Of a stretch of DNA of 64,000 nt, positions 38,220 to 49,752 are shown one piece after another. The notes under the pieces were generated by a model, which saw nothing but the letters and a program-made list of their open reading frames with translations, was not told the origin of the DNA and searched no databases. Source of the DNA: Orobanche coerulescens (taxonomy: Eukaryota; Streptophyta; Magnoliopsida; Lamiales; Orobanchaceae); NCBI GenBank assembly GCA_033398695.1, contig CM065801.1, forward strand, positions 101,673,170 to 101,737,169, written 5' to 3'. The first letter of the stretch is position 1. The number at the start of each line of letters is the position of its first letter. The translations under genes were made by a program, and so were the position numbers.

Positions 38220-38452
38220 GCTTAGCGCACGCTAAGTACTCTGTGTAGCGTGCATTACGTCTGTCCAATAGCGCAGGCAAACAACAAAGCCTAGCGCACG
38301 CTAACGATGCATGGTCAGTACCTCACTGACCAGCCAATTGACTCGTCTGATGGTCTAGCGTACGTTACGTACCAAACGTAGCGCACGCTAACAATTGCTC
38401 GATAGCGCACGTTACATTGCATAGCATAGCGTGCGCTATCTATGCATGGCGA
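38220..38452 (-). repeat. Cluster 2 of TAGCGCACGCTA motifs, D 3' LTR
   Basis: Eight or so copies of AGCG-NN-CGCT palindromic arms (both TAGCGCACGCTA and its complement TAGCGTGCGCTA, with variants). It lies downstream of the probable TATA box in element orientation; the counterpart is at 45415-45625. Confidence 0.8.
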
Positions 38453-39247
38453 TTTCTTGGTGAGCGAAACTGTTCTTGCCATGTTTGAAACAACGAAATC
38501 TTGCGTGATAATTCATGTTACTTCCATGAATACTATGTCTACACCCTCATGAATGATTATACGGATAAAGACAACTTCGGATTCAAGGATATGCATGCCA
38601 ATATAAAACCATATTCTTTTCCGACTTCAAATCTTCATACGATAATACGAAAAACTAAATGGTTGATATCAACACCTCTATATCAGTCCATATTATCCTA
38701 CTGAAGTTGATAAACATCCTATATATACTAGATAAATCCTTCCATGATCAAACCTTTAGATTTATCTAACAATATGGATGTTAACGTCTAGTCCAAGATT
38801 ACTATGAAATCATCTATTAGATTCGGTTAACCAATGATAGAAGCTTCTCGTCACATATCCAGTGTACTAAGATTCGAATCATGATGATTATAATCAAGGT
38901 ATTCCAGCTCACTATTCCAAACATGATATACTTGGATAATTCATCTATGAAAATCCATATCTTGTTAACATGATCATCCAAATCGTTAGAATCCAACTCT
39001 AAGTCTGGAGATAGATTGAACATACCTTAAAATGACGAAATCACTGAACCGTAAGGTAGAATCCAACTCCGGTTGGTTGTATGCCCTTCCAAGGTGCTAT
39101 TCCACTTCCATGAACATTCCACGTGGTAACCAATGTGTAAACATCAACAATATGTGTTCTAAGTGTATAAGAGTATTTCTACAACTCTCTGAACTCTCAA
39201 GATTGAGGAAAGTGCGAAAGAAATGCAAGCCAACACGGTTGATGTCC

Positions 39248-39496
39248 CATTTATAATTTTTTGCATTATTGATAAGTTAGCGCACGCTACTAAGCATCCC
39301 TTAGCGTGCGCTAATAATGGTTGACTTGATTTTGTCAAGGCGTCAATGGAATCTCATCCGACCCATGTCACCGGGCGCATGTGTTATCCGTCCCGCTCAA
39401 TAATTGAGCTCTTAGCGCACGTTACTACTACCTGTGTAGCGTACGCTAATAGTGGCCCGATAGCGCGCGTTAAGATACATTCTTAGCGTGCGCTAT
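39248..39496 (-). promoter_or_regulatory. Cluster 1 of TAGCGCACGCTA motifs and TATA box, D 3' LTR
   Basis: Motif copies near 39276, 39301, 39412, 39437, 39461 and 39483, then, on the minus strand, AATTATAAATGGG (about 39246-39260) as a probable TATA box. This is the same order as in A, B and E. The counterpart in the other LTR is 46448-46700. Confidence 0.6.
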
Positions 39497-39650
39497 CACA
39501 AGGTTGTTTGAGCAATTATACATGTTTCTATACTTATGCATAATGATATTAATGCACTAAATATCACACTCCAATAATCAAAATCATCAATCCGAAATAA
39601 TACATGGTTGAATACAGATGAAATACACTGTAATAAATCCGGATATTACA

Positions 39651-39690
39651 TACTCTCCTACTAAAAAGGAGTTTCGTCCCGAAACTCAAG
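39651..39690 (-). promoter_or_regulatory. Element D polypurine tract
   Basis: Minus strand 'ctccttttta' then 'gtaggagagta' next to the LTR start, preceded by 'agtttcgggacgaaact', which encodes the conserved end of pol. Confidence 0.8.
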
Positions 39691-39699
39691 ATGAAAATA

Positions 39700-42600
39700 A
39701 CTCGGGATATCTAAACTTCATATCAGCTTCCATTTCCCAAGTGGCTTCTTCCGTTCCATGACGTGACCACTGAACTTTGACCAAAACGATTGACTTGTTC
39801 CTCAGTTGCTTAACTCGACTCTCGAGTATCTTGGTAGTCTTTCTTCAAACGTCCCATCTGCTCGACTTCGATCTCGCGAAATCGATGATATGATCGGGAT
39901 ATGGTATATATCTCCGCAATCGGGATCGTGGAACACGTTATGAACATGACACAATGACGGCGGTAATGCTAATGTATGCCAACTCCCAACTCTCTCGAGG
40001 ATCTCAAATGGTCCGATATATCTCGGACTCGCCTTTCCTTTCCTACCGAAACGAAAGATTCCGGGTAGGAGAAACCTTCAAAAGTACGTGATCTCGATCT
40101 TGAACTCCAATGGACGGCGGCGTACGTCCGCATAGGATTTCGCGACTGGGGCGGAGCGGCCTTTTCACGAATTAAGGCTATCTTCTCTCGAGTCCGCTCG
40201 ATCAACTCAGTTCTGTTCCGATCAAGTCTGATGAATCGTCCCAGCATAGGGGCGATCTGCATCTCCTTCCGTATAATGCCTCAAACGGTGCCATCTTAAT
40301 GGAAGCATGCCAACTATTGTTATAAGTAAATTCAATCAACGGTAGATGAACTTCCCAATCGTTTGACCAATCTAAGGCACAGGACCTTAGCATGTCTTCC
40401 ACCGTTTGTATAGTTCTCTCAGATTGTCCGTCAGACTGCGGGTGATAAGTCAGATCAAGTTCAATTCGGTCCCCAAGGCCTTATGAACTGCCTTCCAAAA
40501 GTGAGACACAAAACGGCCGTCTCGATCAGAAACAATGGTCTTCGGCGTACCATGTAATCGAACTATCTCTGAAATAAAGACTCGTGCCAACCTCTCTGGC
40601 CCCCACGTATCCTTAATGCCTAGAAAATGAGCCGATTTGGTTAAACGATCAACTATCACCCAAATCATGTTCATTCCTGTCCTGGTTTTCGGCATATTAG
40701 TGATGAAGTCCATCGATATGTCCTCCCACTTCCATTCAGGAATCGGGAGCGGCTTCAACATTCCAAAGAGCCGTTGATGCTCGATCTTAACCTGCCGACA
40801 AGTCAAGCATTTCAAACATAGTCCGCTACGTCTTTCTTCATGTTGCCCCACCAAGTTACGCTTCAAGTCCTTATACATTTTACTGGTGCCCGGGTGGATA
40901 GAATAGGGCGAACCATGTGCTTCCTTCATAATCGCCTGTTTGAAACATCAACATCGGGAACGCAGAGTCGGTTCTGAAATCTCAAAACTCCATCGTCATG
41001 AATTATGAATCCGGGGCCTTTCCTTCGATCACTTCATCATGTAACCGAATCATCAAGATCATCTCATTGCCTAGATTTGATTTCTTCGGTTAATGACGGT
41101 TATCTCCATCACGCATACCGCCCTCGACTCTTTGTAACCACACTTCAATCCCTTCACGAATCATCTCTCGTTGAAGGCTAAGTTGGGATGTCGGCCAAAG
41201 ATCTCGAATAGAGACAGCTTGCGGCTAAGTGCATCGGCCACTACATTTGCTTTGCTGGATGATATAAAATCTCCAAGTCATAGTCCTTAATCAGTTCTAA
41301 CCATCTTCTTTGCCGCATGTTCAACTCTTTCGATGAATATGTATTTGAGACTCTTATGATCCGTAAAGATCGCGGTGAGTCCGTCAGATAATGCCTCCAA
41401 ATCTTCAAAGCAAAAACCACTGCCGCTAGTTCCAAATCATGTGTCGGGTAATTTACTTCATAAGGTTTCGGTTGTCGCGACGCATAAGCGATCACCTTAT
41501 CGTTCGCATCAACACACACCCAAGTCCTTGGTTGAAGCATCACTGTAAACTATGAATCCTCGGTTCCTGTGGAAGTGATAGAATCGGTGCCGTCGTCAAT
41601 CTCATCATCAATACATCAAAGCTAATCTGACACAATTCATTCCACTCAAACTTTTGAGTTTTCTGAAGGAGTCGAGTAAGTGGGCGGGAGATTTTAGAAA
41701 ACCCTTCCACGAATCGACGATAGTATCCAGCAAGTCCTAAGAAGCTTCGGACCTCTTTCACGTTCTTTGAGGCTTCCAATCCAATATTGCCTCGATCTTC
41801 GAGGATCCACTCGGACTCCTCTAGCTGACACCACATGGCCGAGGAACATTACTTCTTTTAGCCAAAATTCACACTTAGATAGTTTGGCGTACAATTGCTC
41901 GTTTCTCAAAAGCTCCAATACAATCCGCAAATGCTGCGCATGTTCTTCAGGACTCTTAGAATATACCAGGATGTCGTCAATAAACACGACCACAAATTTA
42001 TCCAAAAATTCAATGAACACATGGTTCATCAATTGCATAAATACAAAGAAAGTAGTGAGACCAAACGGCATCACCACAAACTCATAATGCCCGTAGCGAG
42101 TTACGAACGCCGATTTGAACATCGATTCCTTAATCCTCGGTGATGGTATCACGATCTCGATCAATTTTAGAAAATACTGTTGCCCCTTGCAATCGGTCAA
42201 ATAGATCATCAATCCGTGGCAACGGATACTTGTTCTTAATCGTCATCTTGTTCGGCTCTCGATAGTCAATACACAATCGAGCGATCCATCCTTCTTTCGG
42301 ACAAAAGAATCGGCGCTCCTGTGGTGAAACGCTGGTCAATATAGCCCTTGTCCAAGAATCCTCCACCGCTTCTTCGGTTCAGACACCTCAAGAGGTGCCA
42401 TACGATACGGCGCCTTAGAAATTGGTGTCGCTCTGTGTTCCACTCAATAGTAAATTCCACATCCCTTCGTGGAGGTAGTCCGTAACTCGTCAGAAACACA
42501 TCCGGAAATTCGTTCACAACAGAATGGATGAAAGTTCCACAATTTCTTCTTCTTTCTTCATTGCGTAGCACCACCAGATCTGACCTTGTTTTAACAATTT

Positions 42601-42795
42601 GTGACTTTCATCGCCTTGATCAACTTTCTGAGCTTCTGGTTTCCATCCCTCAAACAGAATCTCGGAACCATCGTCGGCGATCAGCGAGATATTCCTCCTT
42701 CGGTAGTTCACAATTGCTCCATATCGATTAAGCCAATCGTCTCCGAGTATTAGGTCATCTCCTTGTATTTCTATCACAATCGATTTGAGAGCCAC
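39700..42795 (-). pseudogene. Element D Pol: protease to chromodomain-integrase, many frameshifts
   Basis: Right to left: protease end ('DDLILGDDWLNRYGAIV', 42795-42514), RT (42574-41694, catalytic FIDD intact in '[14 protein letters not shown]'), RNase H (41836-41241, '[16 protein letters not shown]'), integrase zinc domain and core (40929-40202, 'VSDRDGRFVSHFWKAVH', 'TYNNSWHASIKMAPFEALYG'), then an integrase C-terminal and chromodomain-like part (about 40200-39720) in shifting frames. There are at least ten frame breaks, mostly 1-4 base losses, denser than in element C although D is the younger insertion. This is odd and may be sequence error. Confidence 0.85.
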
Positions 42796-44268
42796 TCTGC
42801 CTCCAAATGATACAGGAAATTTCTAGTTTCTAAATTTCCGACAATCCTCTCTCCACTCGGTAAACCAACAACATAAGGTTCACAAGCATGAAAACCGAAA
42901 TATTCAAACGATTTACACAAGACAAAGATATGAAAGAATGTGTAGCTCTGTATCGAATAAAACGCTAATCGGCCGGGAAAGGATCTCGGACAAGACTGAT
43001 GCGACAAAGAAGATACCGATCGTCTGTCCTCCTCATCTCGCATAAACGTGGGGAGCAGATCCGCACTCGATGTCCCTCGGTCCCATTGTCCTCTGCCTCG
43101 CCCGCGGCCAAAATTCTGAGGCATCTGAACACTTTGCTGCGTCTGTGGAATACTGGCCTCCTTCTGGACTGGCTGTGGTGTACGGGCTCTAAAAGACTTT
43201 GCAGCCTCTTCACAAAACACCGCCCGATGTCCCTCTCGTCCACAATCAAAACAAATCACGGCAGGAAGGGGGCAATTCCGTCGATAGTGCCCCGTCTGGG
43301 CGCAGTTAAAGCATTTCCTGGTAACATCAGTAAGAGTTGGTGTCGCCCCGAAGTTCTTTCCGCTCCTAGCTGGGTGCGGAGGTTTCCTGAAAGAGTGAAA
43401 GGACGACTGGGCCTTACGGGCCCCACTATTCTTGTGCTCTGTAAAAGTACCAGAGACTTTCTGTTTCTTGGTTTCCGCAAATTTCTCCATGGCTGCTTCC
43501 TTGATCTCATATGCCAACGCCTTATCCTGGTATTGGCGGAGTGTGGTACATTCAAATCCGGACATGTACCTCTGAACTTCTGGTTTCATTCTCATATCGA
43601 AATGGATCATCATTTCTGCATCTGTTCTGACCAGATGTCGAACAAATGCCAGCTGTTGGTTAAATGTCTTGATCGCCTGGGATACTGGCACATCAGAAGG
43701 CTGAGCGGAGAAAAACTCCCGAACTTTGGCTTCCCTCACAGGACGAGGGCAATACTGAGCTTCCATCATCATTCTAAACTCTGTCCAATCGGCGTCATGG
43801 TCTACAGGCCGGATGGCTTCCCACCATTCGGACGCTTCCCCTATCAGAAAATATTGAGCGATAGAGGCTTTCCGGTCGTCTGGGCAGTTGATTCCGGCAA
43901 AGATTTTCTCCAGCTCCTTTAACCAATGATCCCAGGTGGGAGTCTCAGAAATACCGTCGAATTTGGGTGGTTGCATCTTTGCCACTTCTTGCAGCCACCG
44001 GTCACCTCGATTTCCCATATCCGGGATCCCTTGCCTCTCTCTCCCCGCCGTAGTCCCACCGCCACTTGCATTCGATCCACGACAGGGCGAACCGAGTCAT
44101 CTCGGTTCACCACTTGACGAAGGATCTCTGCACAGCAGATCTGGTTCATTATTAATAGATTGTTGCGGCTCGCGAGCTATGATCGGCCCGGTTAGAAGGC
44201 GACGCCTCCTTTCGGCATTTCTTCGTCGGCCCACGACCGCGACCACGCCCACGTCCGCCTCTCAACAT
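42774..44268 (-). pseudogene. Element D Gag with protease start
   Basis: The probable original ATG at 44268 opens an Arg/Gly-rich start (MLRGGRGRGRGRG). The frame then shifts before the long ORF that begins at ATG 44018 (414 residues). That ORF has the capsid domain ('EWWEAIRPVDHD', 'QYCPRPVREAKVREFFS') and two complete CCHC knuckles (CFNCAQTGHYRRNC, CFDCGREGHRAVFC). It runs on into protease-like sequence ('CEPYVVGLPSGERIVGN') in which the expected DSG/DTG catalytic motif cannot be read. Longest open frame of any Gypsy gag in the window. Confidence 0.85.
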
Positions 44269-44483
44269 ACCGTAAGCATAAATACTCAATATACGTAAAA
44301 CAACATCGTTCTAATATCCGAGTATAAAGAGATACAATATGCAAAGAACGAGATAGAGTTTAGGAACTTACAACCACTGCTCGCATGAAGACGTGGCGGT
44401 GCGGTGATGTCATTCACGGCGGTTACCCCAAAAGACATAAATGACCCTATTTTAACCCAACGGCCAAGATATCCATAATCTTA

Positions 44484-44495
44484 GCTCCGATACCA
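44484..44495 (-). promoter_or_regulatory. Primer-binding site, element D
   Basis: Minus strand TGGTATCGGAGC, one mismatch to the tRNA-iMet complement, four bases from the 5' LTR. Confidence 0.85.
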
Positions 44496-44499
44496 TATT

Positions 44500-46851
44500 C
44501 GTAACACCCCAATATATTCGGGAATATTATAGCCGTAAATCCTTTACATAAGGATTTACAAGGCTGAAGAATTGAACAAGTATAAAAAGGTACTGACGAA
44601 TGGAAATAACGGAATTACAGTACATTAGTTCTGACCAAAATACGGAAATAATCCAATTGTCCAACAGAACTCAATATTACATCACCAAATTCAAATCACC
44701 ACAAACTACTTCATACTCGAGTACTTATTGAAATGACGAATAAACGAAAGATAAATATACCCGGTCGGGACATCACTCTGCACCCTCGTCATCATACAGT
44801 TCCAGTGGTTGTTTCCCCGCTCTCCTGGATCCTGAACACAAACAAAATGTTCACCCCCGAAGGGGTTAGCACAACGATGCTAGTACAAGTACCACAACAT
44901 ATTATTCATATCTCACGGTGAATAATAATAACGTAAACGACAAAATACCAACGAGTCTTCTCTACGAAACTCAAACATAACATATACAATCGATAATCAC
45001 AACATGATATCAATACATACACATGGTAATTCCATCGATCCAGCGTTCACCGCCTAGAACCCACGATGATCCCGCCGACCAACCCGTGGTGGAAAACCCG
45101 TCCGATGATCCAGTAGACGCTAGCATAGATCCCCGATGATCCCGTCGGACCAACACGAGGTGGACACACAATAACGACATACATGCACGACAATATGTAT
45201 AACAACAATACATAAAACAATTAAGGTACTTGCCTCGATTTGAAGACAATAACAATACTTCCACGAAAATGAACACTCAAGGTCGTCCTCCTCAATCAAT
45301 CACGAACGAGACCAAACCTTAACAAAAGAAATGATATAGATTTATCTCACGTCGTATGAATGTTAAACAATTCGATTAACGGTCAAAAGTTCATAAAGCG
45401 CAATGCCCGAATAGCTTAGCGCACGCTAAGTACTCGTAGCGTGCGTTACGTCATCGATAGCGCACGCAAAAAACAAAGCCTAGCGCACGCTAACGATGCA
45501 TGGTCGGTACCTCACCGACCACCTTGACTCGTCGATGGTCTAGCGTCGTTACGTACCAAACGTAGCGCACGCTAACAATCGCCGATAAGCGCGTTACATT
45601 GCATAGCATAGCGTGCGCTATCTATGCATGGCGATTCTTGGTGAGCAAGAATCGTTTCTTGCCATGTTTGAAACAACGAAATCTTGCGTGATAATTCATG
45701 TTACTTCTATGAATACTATGTCTACACCCTCATGAATGATTATACGGATAAAGACAACTTCGGATTCAAGGATATGCATGCCAATATAAAACCATATTCT
45801 TTTCCGACTTCAAATCTTCATACGATAATACGAAAAACTAAATGGTTGATATAAACACCTCTATATCAGTCCATATTATCCTACTGAAGTTGATAAACGT
45901 CCTATATATACTAGATAAATCCTTCCATGATCAAACCTTTAGATTTATCTAACAATAAGGATGTTAACGTCTAGTCCAAGATTACTATGAAATCATCTAT
46001 TAGATTCGGTTAACCAATGATAGAAGCTTCTCTTCACATATCCAGTGTACTAAGATTCGAATCATGATTATTATAATCAAGGTATTCCAGGCTTATACAA
46101 CTCACTATTCCAAACATGATATACTTGGATAATTCATCTATGAAAATCCATATCTTGTTAACATGATCATCCAAATCGTTAGAATCCAACTCTAAGTCTG
46201 GAGATAGATTGAACATACCTTAAAATGACGAAATCACTGAACCGTAAGGTAGAATCCAACTCCGGTTGGTTGTATGCCCTTCCAAGGTGCTATTCCACTT
46301 CCATGAACATTCCACGTGGTAACCAATGTGTAAACATCAACAATATGTGTTCTAAGTGTATAAGAGTATTTCTACAACTCTCTGAACTCTCAAGATTGAG
46401 GAAAGTGCGAAAGAAATGCAAGCCAACACGGTTGATGTCCCATTTATAATTTTCTGCATTATTGATAAGTTAGCGCACGCTACTAAGCATCCCTTAGCGT
46501 GCGCTAATAATGGTTGACTTCAGATTTTGTCCGGGTGCGTCAGCGGGAATCTCATCCGGACCCATGTCCCGGCTGGCGCATGTGTTATCCGTCCCGCTCA
46601 ATAATTGAGCTCTTAGCGCACGTTACTACTACCTGTGTAGCGTACGCTAATAGTGGCCCGATAGCGCGCGTTAAGATACATTCTTAGCGTGCGCTATCAC
46701 AAGGTTGTTTGAGCAATTATACATGTTTCTATACTTATGCATAATGATATTAATGCACTAAATATCACACTCCAATAATCAAAATCATCAATCCGAAATA
46801 ATACATGGTTGAATACAGATGAAATACACTGTAATAAATCCGGATATTATA
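44500..46851 (-). repeat. Element D 5' LTR
   Basis: 2352 bp. Both ends are mutated: the left reads CGTAACACC and the right ATTATA instead of ATTACA. The target duplication GGTAA follows at 46852. Compared with the 3' LTR it shows many 1-4 base deletions, e.g. in the motif cluster at 45415-45625, and a few insertions (46075-46105, 46520-46580). Confidence 0.9.
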
Positions 46852-46870
46852 GGTAAATCTACCACGATTA
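46852..46870 (-). other. Remnant of element C protease beyond D
   Basis: After the target duplication, 'atctaccacgatt' read on the minus strand continues the C protease frame (hydrophobic residues before LPRDDVILG). About 20 bases later the sequence is RNase H of E on the other strand, so a C/E junction existed before D arrived. The exact junction is uncertain by several bases. Confidence 0.5.
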
Positions 46871-48574
46871 GGTGCGGTCGGAGCTGTGTTGGGACAACGT
46901 CGTGAGAAACTCTTTCGGGCTATTTATTATGCAAGCAAAACATTGGACGGAGCCCAACAAAATTACACAACAACGGAGAAAGAAATGCTTGCCGTGGTGT
47001 TTGCTTTTGATAAGTTCCGATCATACTTAATTGGGACAAGGACGATAGTACACACGGACCACGCAGCTATCAAATACTTGTTCGAAAAGAAAGATTCTAA
47101 ACCTCTCCTAATTCGATGGATTCTTCTTTTACAAGAGTTTGATGTGGAAGTTCGAGACAAAAAAGGTTGTGAAAATGTGGTAGCCGACCACTTATCTCGC
47201 CTCGAGTACAAAAAGGAGGAGGAGCCCGAGATCGAAGGGATTAAACAAGAGTTTCCGGACGAGCGACTTTTTATGGTAGAAGCTAAATTTCCGTGGTTTG
47301 CTGACATTGTTAATTTTTTGGTCGCAGGTGTGCTACCCCCGGATTTATCTCATTATCAAAAGAAGAAATTCCTACATGATATCAAGGTCTATATGTGGGA
47401 TGATCCATTACTTTTTAAGAGATGTGTCGACATGATCGTGAGGAGATGTGTACCGCAAGAGGAATGGGATGAAATTCTTCAACAATGTCATTCATCACCA
47501 ATCGGAGGACATTTCGGAGCAACACGGACTGCTGCAAAGGTGTTGTAAAGCGGATTTTATTGGCCTACGCTATACAAAGATTGCTATCTCTTCATTCAAC
47601 AATGCGATAGATGCCAACGAGTAGGAAATATTTCAAGACGTCATGAGATGCCCCTAACCAACGTAATTGAGGTTGAACTATTTGACGTTTGGGGTATCGA
47701 CTTCATGGGTCCATTCTCCTCATCATTCGGAAATAAGTACATTTTACTAGCGGTCGAGTACGTATCTCGATGGGTCGAGGAAATTTCTTCCCCAACAAAT
47801 GATGCTCAAGTAGTAATGAAATTTTTAAAGAAGAACATCTTTTGCCGATTCGGAACTCCAAGAGCATTAATCAGTGATCGGGGATTGCATTTTGTCAACA
47901 AAATCATGGATAAACTCCTTCAGAAATATGGGGTCCAATCAAAGAAATCATTGGCCTATCATCCACAAGAAAATGGACAAGCCGAAGCGGCAAACAAAGA
48001 GATTAAGCTAATCTTGGAAAAGACGGTGAGTACATCTCAGAAAGATTGGTCATCCAAGCTCGACGATGCACTTTGGGCTTATCGTACGGCCTATAAAACA
48101 CCTTTGGGAACATCTCCCTATCAACTCATATTTGGGAAATCATGTCACCTACCTTTGGAATTGGAGCATAGAGCGATGTGGGCGGTAAAAAGAATAAACT
48201 TGGATTTTGAGGCCGCCGGAAAGAAAAGATTGCTAGAGCTAAATGAATTGGAAGAATTCCGGGATGAATACTACGAAAACTCTCGAATCTACAAAGAGAG
48301 GTCTAAAAGATGGCACGATTAGATGATCGTTAAACGTGAATTTGTGCCGGGACAACAAGTACTTCTCTATAATTTAAGACTAAAATTGTTCCCCGAAAAA
48401 TTGAAATCAAGATGGTCGGGTCCATTCGTGATCAAGAAAGTACTTCCACCCAGAATAGTCGAGCTCATGAGCAGAGATGGGGAGCTATTTAAAGTTAATG
48501 GACAACGAGTCAAACACTACTATCATCCCAATCAAAAGGAAGCCGTATCCGTAATAACTTTAATCGAGCCATAA
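46871..48574 (+). pseudogene. Element E RNase H and integrase
   Basis: Begins inside RNase H ('GAVLGQRR', 'YYASKTLDGAQQNYTTTEKE', 'HTDHAAIKYLFEKKD', 'VVADHLSRLE'). The integrase H2C2 zinc domain follows ('CHSSPIGGHFGATRTAAKVL' to 'CDRCQRVG'), then the core ('[11 protein letters not shown]', '[11 protein letters not shown]', '[18 protein letters not shown]') and a C-terminal 'LKSRWSGPFVIKKV'. One frame throughout, with TAA at 47546-47548 and TAG at 48320-48322. It ends with TAA at 48572. Confidence 0.9.
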
Positions 48575-48778
48575 AAAAGTTCCAGTTGAAGACGTCCGGC
48601 TGAAGACATTAAACTTAGCGCTAATTGGGAGGCAACCCAATAGTTTTTATTTTCATGTTTTGATTTTTTTCGCATTTTTTTGTATTTTTACTAGTTGTAA
48701 AACTAACCGGTTCAATTTTTGGAGTTCAATTCGCAGGAAAAAGACCCAAAAACAAAACTGCATTTTCCAGGCCAGTAC

Positions 48779-49109
48779 GACACGGGCCGTGTCATTTGAC
48801 ACGGGCGGGTCGTGCAGGCAGACAATATATCACTTTTTGTGCAGGTATGACACGGGCCGTGTCATTTGACACGGTCGGGTCTGGGGTCCAGTCGATTTTG
48901 ACGTTCCACGCTAGTACGACACGGGTCGTGTCACTTGACACGGTCGAGTCAGGTATCCAGTGGAAATTTTACTTTTTGGGGTAGTACGGCACGGGCCGTG
49001 TCAATTGACACGGACGGGTAAGGTGGACAACAGCGTTTTTAACAAAGGAGACAAGTATGACACGGGCCGTGTTATTTGACATGGGTCGTGTTAGTCGGAC
49101 AGTATAAAA
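48779..49109 (+). promoter_or_regulatory. Internal promoter-like module: five ~70-bp repeats and TATA box
   Basis: 'gacacgggccgtgtca' starts at 48779, 48849, 48918, 48988 (variant) and 49059, spacing about 70. Each unit has two palindromes: ACACGG-G-CCGTGT and GTGTCA-tt-TGACAC. TATAAAA follows at 49103. The same motifs and a TATA box occur in the LTR of this element (52868-53192). Position after pol and before the extra ORF suggests a promoter for that ORF; function is inferred. Confidence 0.6.
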
Positions 49110-49364
49110 CCTGAAGCGGCCGACTCCACCATTTCTTTCTTCCCCAATTCTATTTCTTCCCCAAACTCACAAACCCTAGCCCCGAATCCCATTAAATCCG
49201 GCAAAATCAAGCAAAATTCGTGTCAAATATCACATAATAACAAAGTGTTCATCATTATTCCACAATCCTAAAGCTTCAAAGGGTACGAATCGGACGAATT
49301 CATCCGGGTTTTTGGGTGCGATTTTTTTTCTGAAATTTTCTTCAATTTTCACTCCGAATTCAAG

Positions 49365-49748
49365 GTATGATTCATGATTTTGGATGGTTTAATTCTTCAT
49401 TGCATTTAGATTATGTGAAATATGATTTATTGAGCAATTGAGGGTTCTTAAATGGATTTTAGGTGGAATTTGTCTTGAGTAAAAATATGTTGAAATTTTG
49501 TCGGTGAATTCATGAATTACATGTTGGATGTATATGATTGAGACATGTTATTGCATGTTTGAAATTATTGGGATATTACATATAATGACGATTGGCATTG
49601 AAATTTACGGTTGGGGTATTTTTGAAGAAACGCTTATTTTGGGAAAATGCGTAATTTGTAAGAAGTTTGGGGGAGCATTTACTATCAAATAAAATATAGT
49701 GATTCTGAGCTTTTGTGAAACAAATGATAATCGATGAATCTCTAGCAG
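49365..49748 (+). other. Putative 5' leader intron of the extra ORF
   Basis: CAAG|GTATGA at 49364/49365 and CTAGCAG at 49742-49748, four bases before the ATG at 49753. The segment between is T-rich. The upstream exon contains 'acaaaccctagcc', common in plant leaders. Removing it would bring the ATG to about 260 bases from the TATA box. Predicted by eye only. Confidence 0.45.
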
Positions 49749-49752
49749 AAAA

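Larger units (their letters stand above)
37292..39650 (-). repeat. Element D 3' LTR
   Basis: 2359 bp, in element orientation from TGTAATATCCGG (39650) to GGGGGTGTTACA (37292). It is nearly colinear with 44500-46851, with scattered short indels between the two concentrated near 37860-38110 and 38210-38460. It contains two clusters of TAGCGCACGCTA-type motifs. The ORFs inside are LTR sequence. Confidence 0.9.
37292..46851 (-). mobile_element. Element D: full-length chromovirus-type Gypsy, degenerate
   Basis: Two LTRs (37292-39650 and 44500-46851), primer-binding site, gag, protease, RT, RNase H, integrase with a chromodomain-like C-terminus, polypurine tract and a 5-bp target duplication GGTAA: a structurally complete 9560-bp element. 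The pol order with integrase last and the C-terminal 'VKVQWSRHG' type motif point to the Tekay/Del group. Pol has many short indels, so the copy is dead as read. Confidence 0.9.

Noticed and set aside
42999..43922. 307-codon plus-strand ORF
   Set aside because: Antisense shadow of the element D gag on the minus strand, with no recognisable domain.
48779..49095. Left LTR of element E
   Set aside because: Palindromes and a TATA box resemble the LTR promoter, but there is no TG start after a polypurine tract, no primer-binding site downstream, and the surrounding sequence does not match 52612-54148.
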